Positions 4,621 to 5,678 of a stretch of 5,678 bases of DNA are shown here, piece by piece. Position numbers and translations under genes: made by a program. The stretch lies in NCBI GenBank assembly GCA_905373295.1, contig CAJPSJ010000130.1, positions 1 to 5,678 of the forward strand, read 5' to 3'. The stretch's first letter is position 1, and the number at the start of each line of letters is the position of its first letter. The notes under the pieces are model-generated. The model did not search any database and was not told the origin of the DNA. It saw only the letters and a list, made by a program, of their open reading frames with translations. This DNA is from an uncultured Campylobacter sp. Lineage in GTDB: Bacteria > Campylobacterota > Campylobacteria > Campylobacterales > Campylobacteraceae.

Positions 4621-5678
4621 CTACTGCCAGCCTAGAGCTTTACGCTTTAGGCGCATATCGCTTACCATTTTTAGCGCAAGTGCGACCGGATCGGTATCTA
4701 CGTGCATCACAGAGCCAAGCGCCCGCCTGGTGCCCTCTTTGAAAAAGTGTATGACGTTTGCGGAGCCGTGGATTTGATACTCGACGCAGTGATACGAGTC
4801 GATGCCCATTAGGCGGAATCCAAGCGAGGCATCGACGCCCTTTTCGTTCGCCCACTCGGGAGAGGTGAAGGCAAGCGGCAGCTCGTAGAGATTTTTGCCT
4901 AGCACTCCTGCGATACCTGCGAAAATTCCGCTAGAGCGGGTATTATCGATGCACTCGCCCACGTGCCACACCGGCGGAAGCTCATCTTTTTCTAAAAACG
5001 CCCGTAGCGACGCGCCCGCTTTTTTATACGCGCTTTTTTGGCAAAAGCCCAGCTTCATTAGCGGGAACGACGCGCAGCCGTTGGTCAGGATTAGGACGTT
5101 ATTTTCGATTAGGGTTTGTGCGACATCTATGATAGCGCGCTCATAAGGCACTTTAGGATTGGTGCAGCCGACCATATTTACGATGCCTAAAATTTCACCG
5201 CTTTTTAGCGCGTGCGCTAACGGCTCCATGCCGCCGTAGTGCTTATGGACGAATTCTACCGAAAAGCCCACTTCGGCCTCGACTTCATACGGCGGGATAT
5301 ATACCGGCAGGCCCTTGCGCTTTTCGTGAGATTGCAATGCGCGATCTAGAATTTTACGCGCTAAATTCCTAGTTTCGGCGATATTGCTATGGTGGTGATC
5401 GTAGCCTATATGCTCGGCTCCGGGAAGCCTAGCTGATGAGCTTGTGGTAACGACCTTAGTCTGGAAGCAGTTAGCCACGTCCATGATCGCAGGATAGACA
5501 TCTTGGACATCGGCGACCCACAGATCAAGTGCGCCTGTGCCTATGACGAGTTCGGCAGTTACGGCGTTTGAGAGCGGCACGACGCCCCAGTTTCGATACA
5601 TCGCCGATAGCCCGGAACAGCACACGCCGTAAAATGCGATACCCTGCGCTCCTATTGCGCGAGCCTTGTCTTGGTACT
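4621..5678 (-). CDS. cooS: CooS-type CODH catalytic subunit, C-terminal part; deviant C-cluster
   Basis: The open frame runs to the window edge (5676, reading YQDKARAIGAQG), so the true start lies outside. The GTG at 5623-5625 is internal. About 351 residues of a protein usually near 620-640 are present. True CODHs interconvert CO and CO2 at a NiFe C-cluster. Aligned by eye to Carboxydothermus CODH-II: GVCCSG (5611-5628) carries the Cys295 ligand; GCTNPKV (Cys codon 5164-5166) is Cys446; NGC (5074-5076) is Cys476, exactly 30 residues later; GECIDNTR (4951-4953) is Cys526; SPEWANEK (Lys 4840-4842) is catalytic Lys563, exactly 37 residues later. The Cys333 ligand (usual YQC or VQC) is Asp, in VADVQDVYP (5500-5502). 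The B and D cluster region and the His261 ligand lie beyond the window. Loss of one ligand recalls CooS-V, a CODH homologue with an Fe-S-O hybrid cluster, so the CO activity is doubtful. The symbol cooS names the family, not a proven function. Confidence 0.85.
   Translation of the reverse strand, partial: YQDKARAIGAQGIAFYGVCCSGLSAMYRNWGVVPLSNAVTAELVIGTGALDLWVADVQDVYPAIMDVANCFQTKVVTTSSSARLPGAEHIGYDHHHSNIAETRNLARKILDRALQSHEKRKGLPVYIPPYEVEAEVGFSVEFVHKHYGGMEPLAHALKSGEILGIVNMVGCTNPKVPYERAIIDVAQTLIENNVLILTNGCASFPLMKLGFCQKSAYKKAGASLRAFLEKDELPPVWHVGECIDNTRSSGIFAGIAGVLGKNLYELPLAFTSPEWANEKGVDASLGFRLMGIDSYHCVEYQIHGSANVIHFFKEGTRRALGSVMHVDTDPVALALKMVSDMRLKRKALGWQ

Noticed and set aside
5623..5625. GTG as the start of the CooS gene
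   Set aside because: The frame stays open to the window edge and the residues before it continue the conserved CODH block ending GVCC. The true start is outside the window.

Overview
The window looks like chromosomal DNA from Campylobacterota, most likely one of the higher-GC oral, anaerobic Campylobacter species (the gracilis/rectus/showae/curvus group). That is an inference. It rests on moderate GC in the genes, the many copies of an AT-rich TAAAATTT / AATTTTAAAATT word both inside and between genes, strong AAGGA-type ribosome binding sites, and the protein families present. All recognisable protein genes lie on the minus strand, so transcription runs from high to low coordinates.

In transcription order: (1) 5678-4621 is the C-terminal half of a CooS-type (anaerobic carbon-monoxide dehydrogenase family) catalytic subunit. 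Its frame runs off the window edge, so the start is missing. It ends at a hairpin terminator about 15 nt past the stop. It keeps most of the C-cluster ligands visible here, but one canonical ligand cysteine aligns with aspartate. (2) 4620-3755 is 866 bp without a recognisable gene. It contains a sharp island of about 62% GC (about 3931-4120) between 25-37% GC flanks. At its minus-strand 5' side are an extended -10 promoter, an operator-like inverted repeat and a ribosome binding site. The island may be a structured leader or small RNA, a short peptide gene, or a gene relic. (3) 3754-1993 is a two-gene FecCD-family ABC importer operon (permease, then ATPase, overlapping by 8 bp) with no substrate-binding protein beside it. 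(4) 1992-1617 is an intergenic region rich in repeats and hairpins. (5) 1616-180 encodes an exported DUF4139 (MuiA-like) protein. (6) 179-1 is a run of degenerate GC-rich repeats with AAAATTTA cores.

How they may work together: FecCD-family importers carry chelated iron, haem, cobalamin or, in some Helicobacter, nickel. A CooS-family enzyme needs iron-sulfur clusters and, in true CODHs, nickel. A metal-supply link is possible but rests only on proximity, and the 866-bp gap and terminator separate the two transcription units. The cysteine-to-aspartate change in CooS is the most interesting observation. It places the protein among deviant CooS proteins such as Carboxydothermus CooS-V, which has an iron-sulfur-oxo hybrid cluster and no CODH activity, so the product may not be a true CO dehydrogenase.
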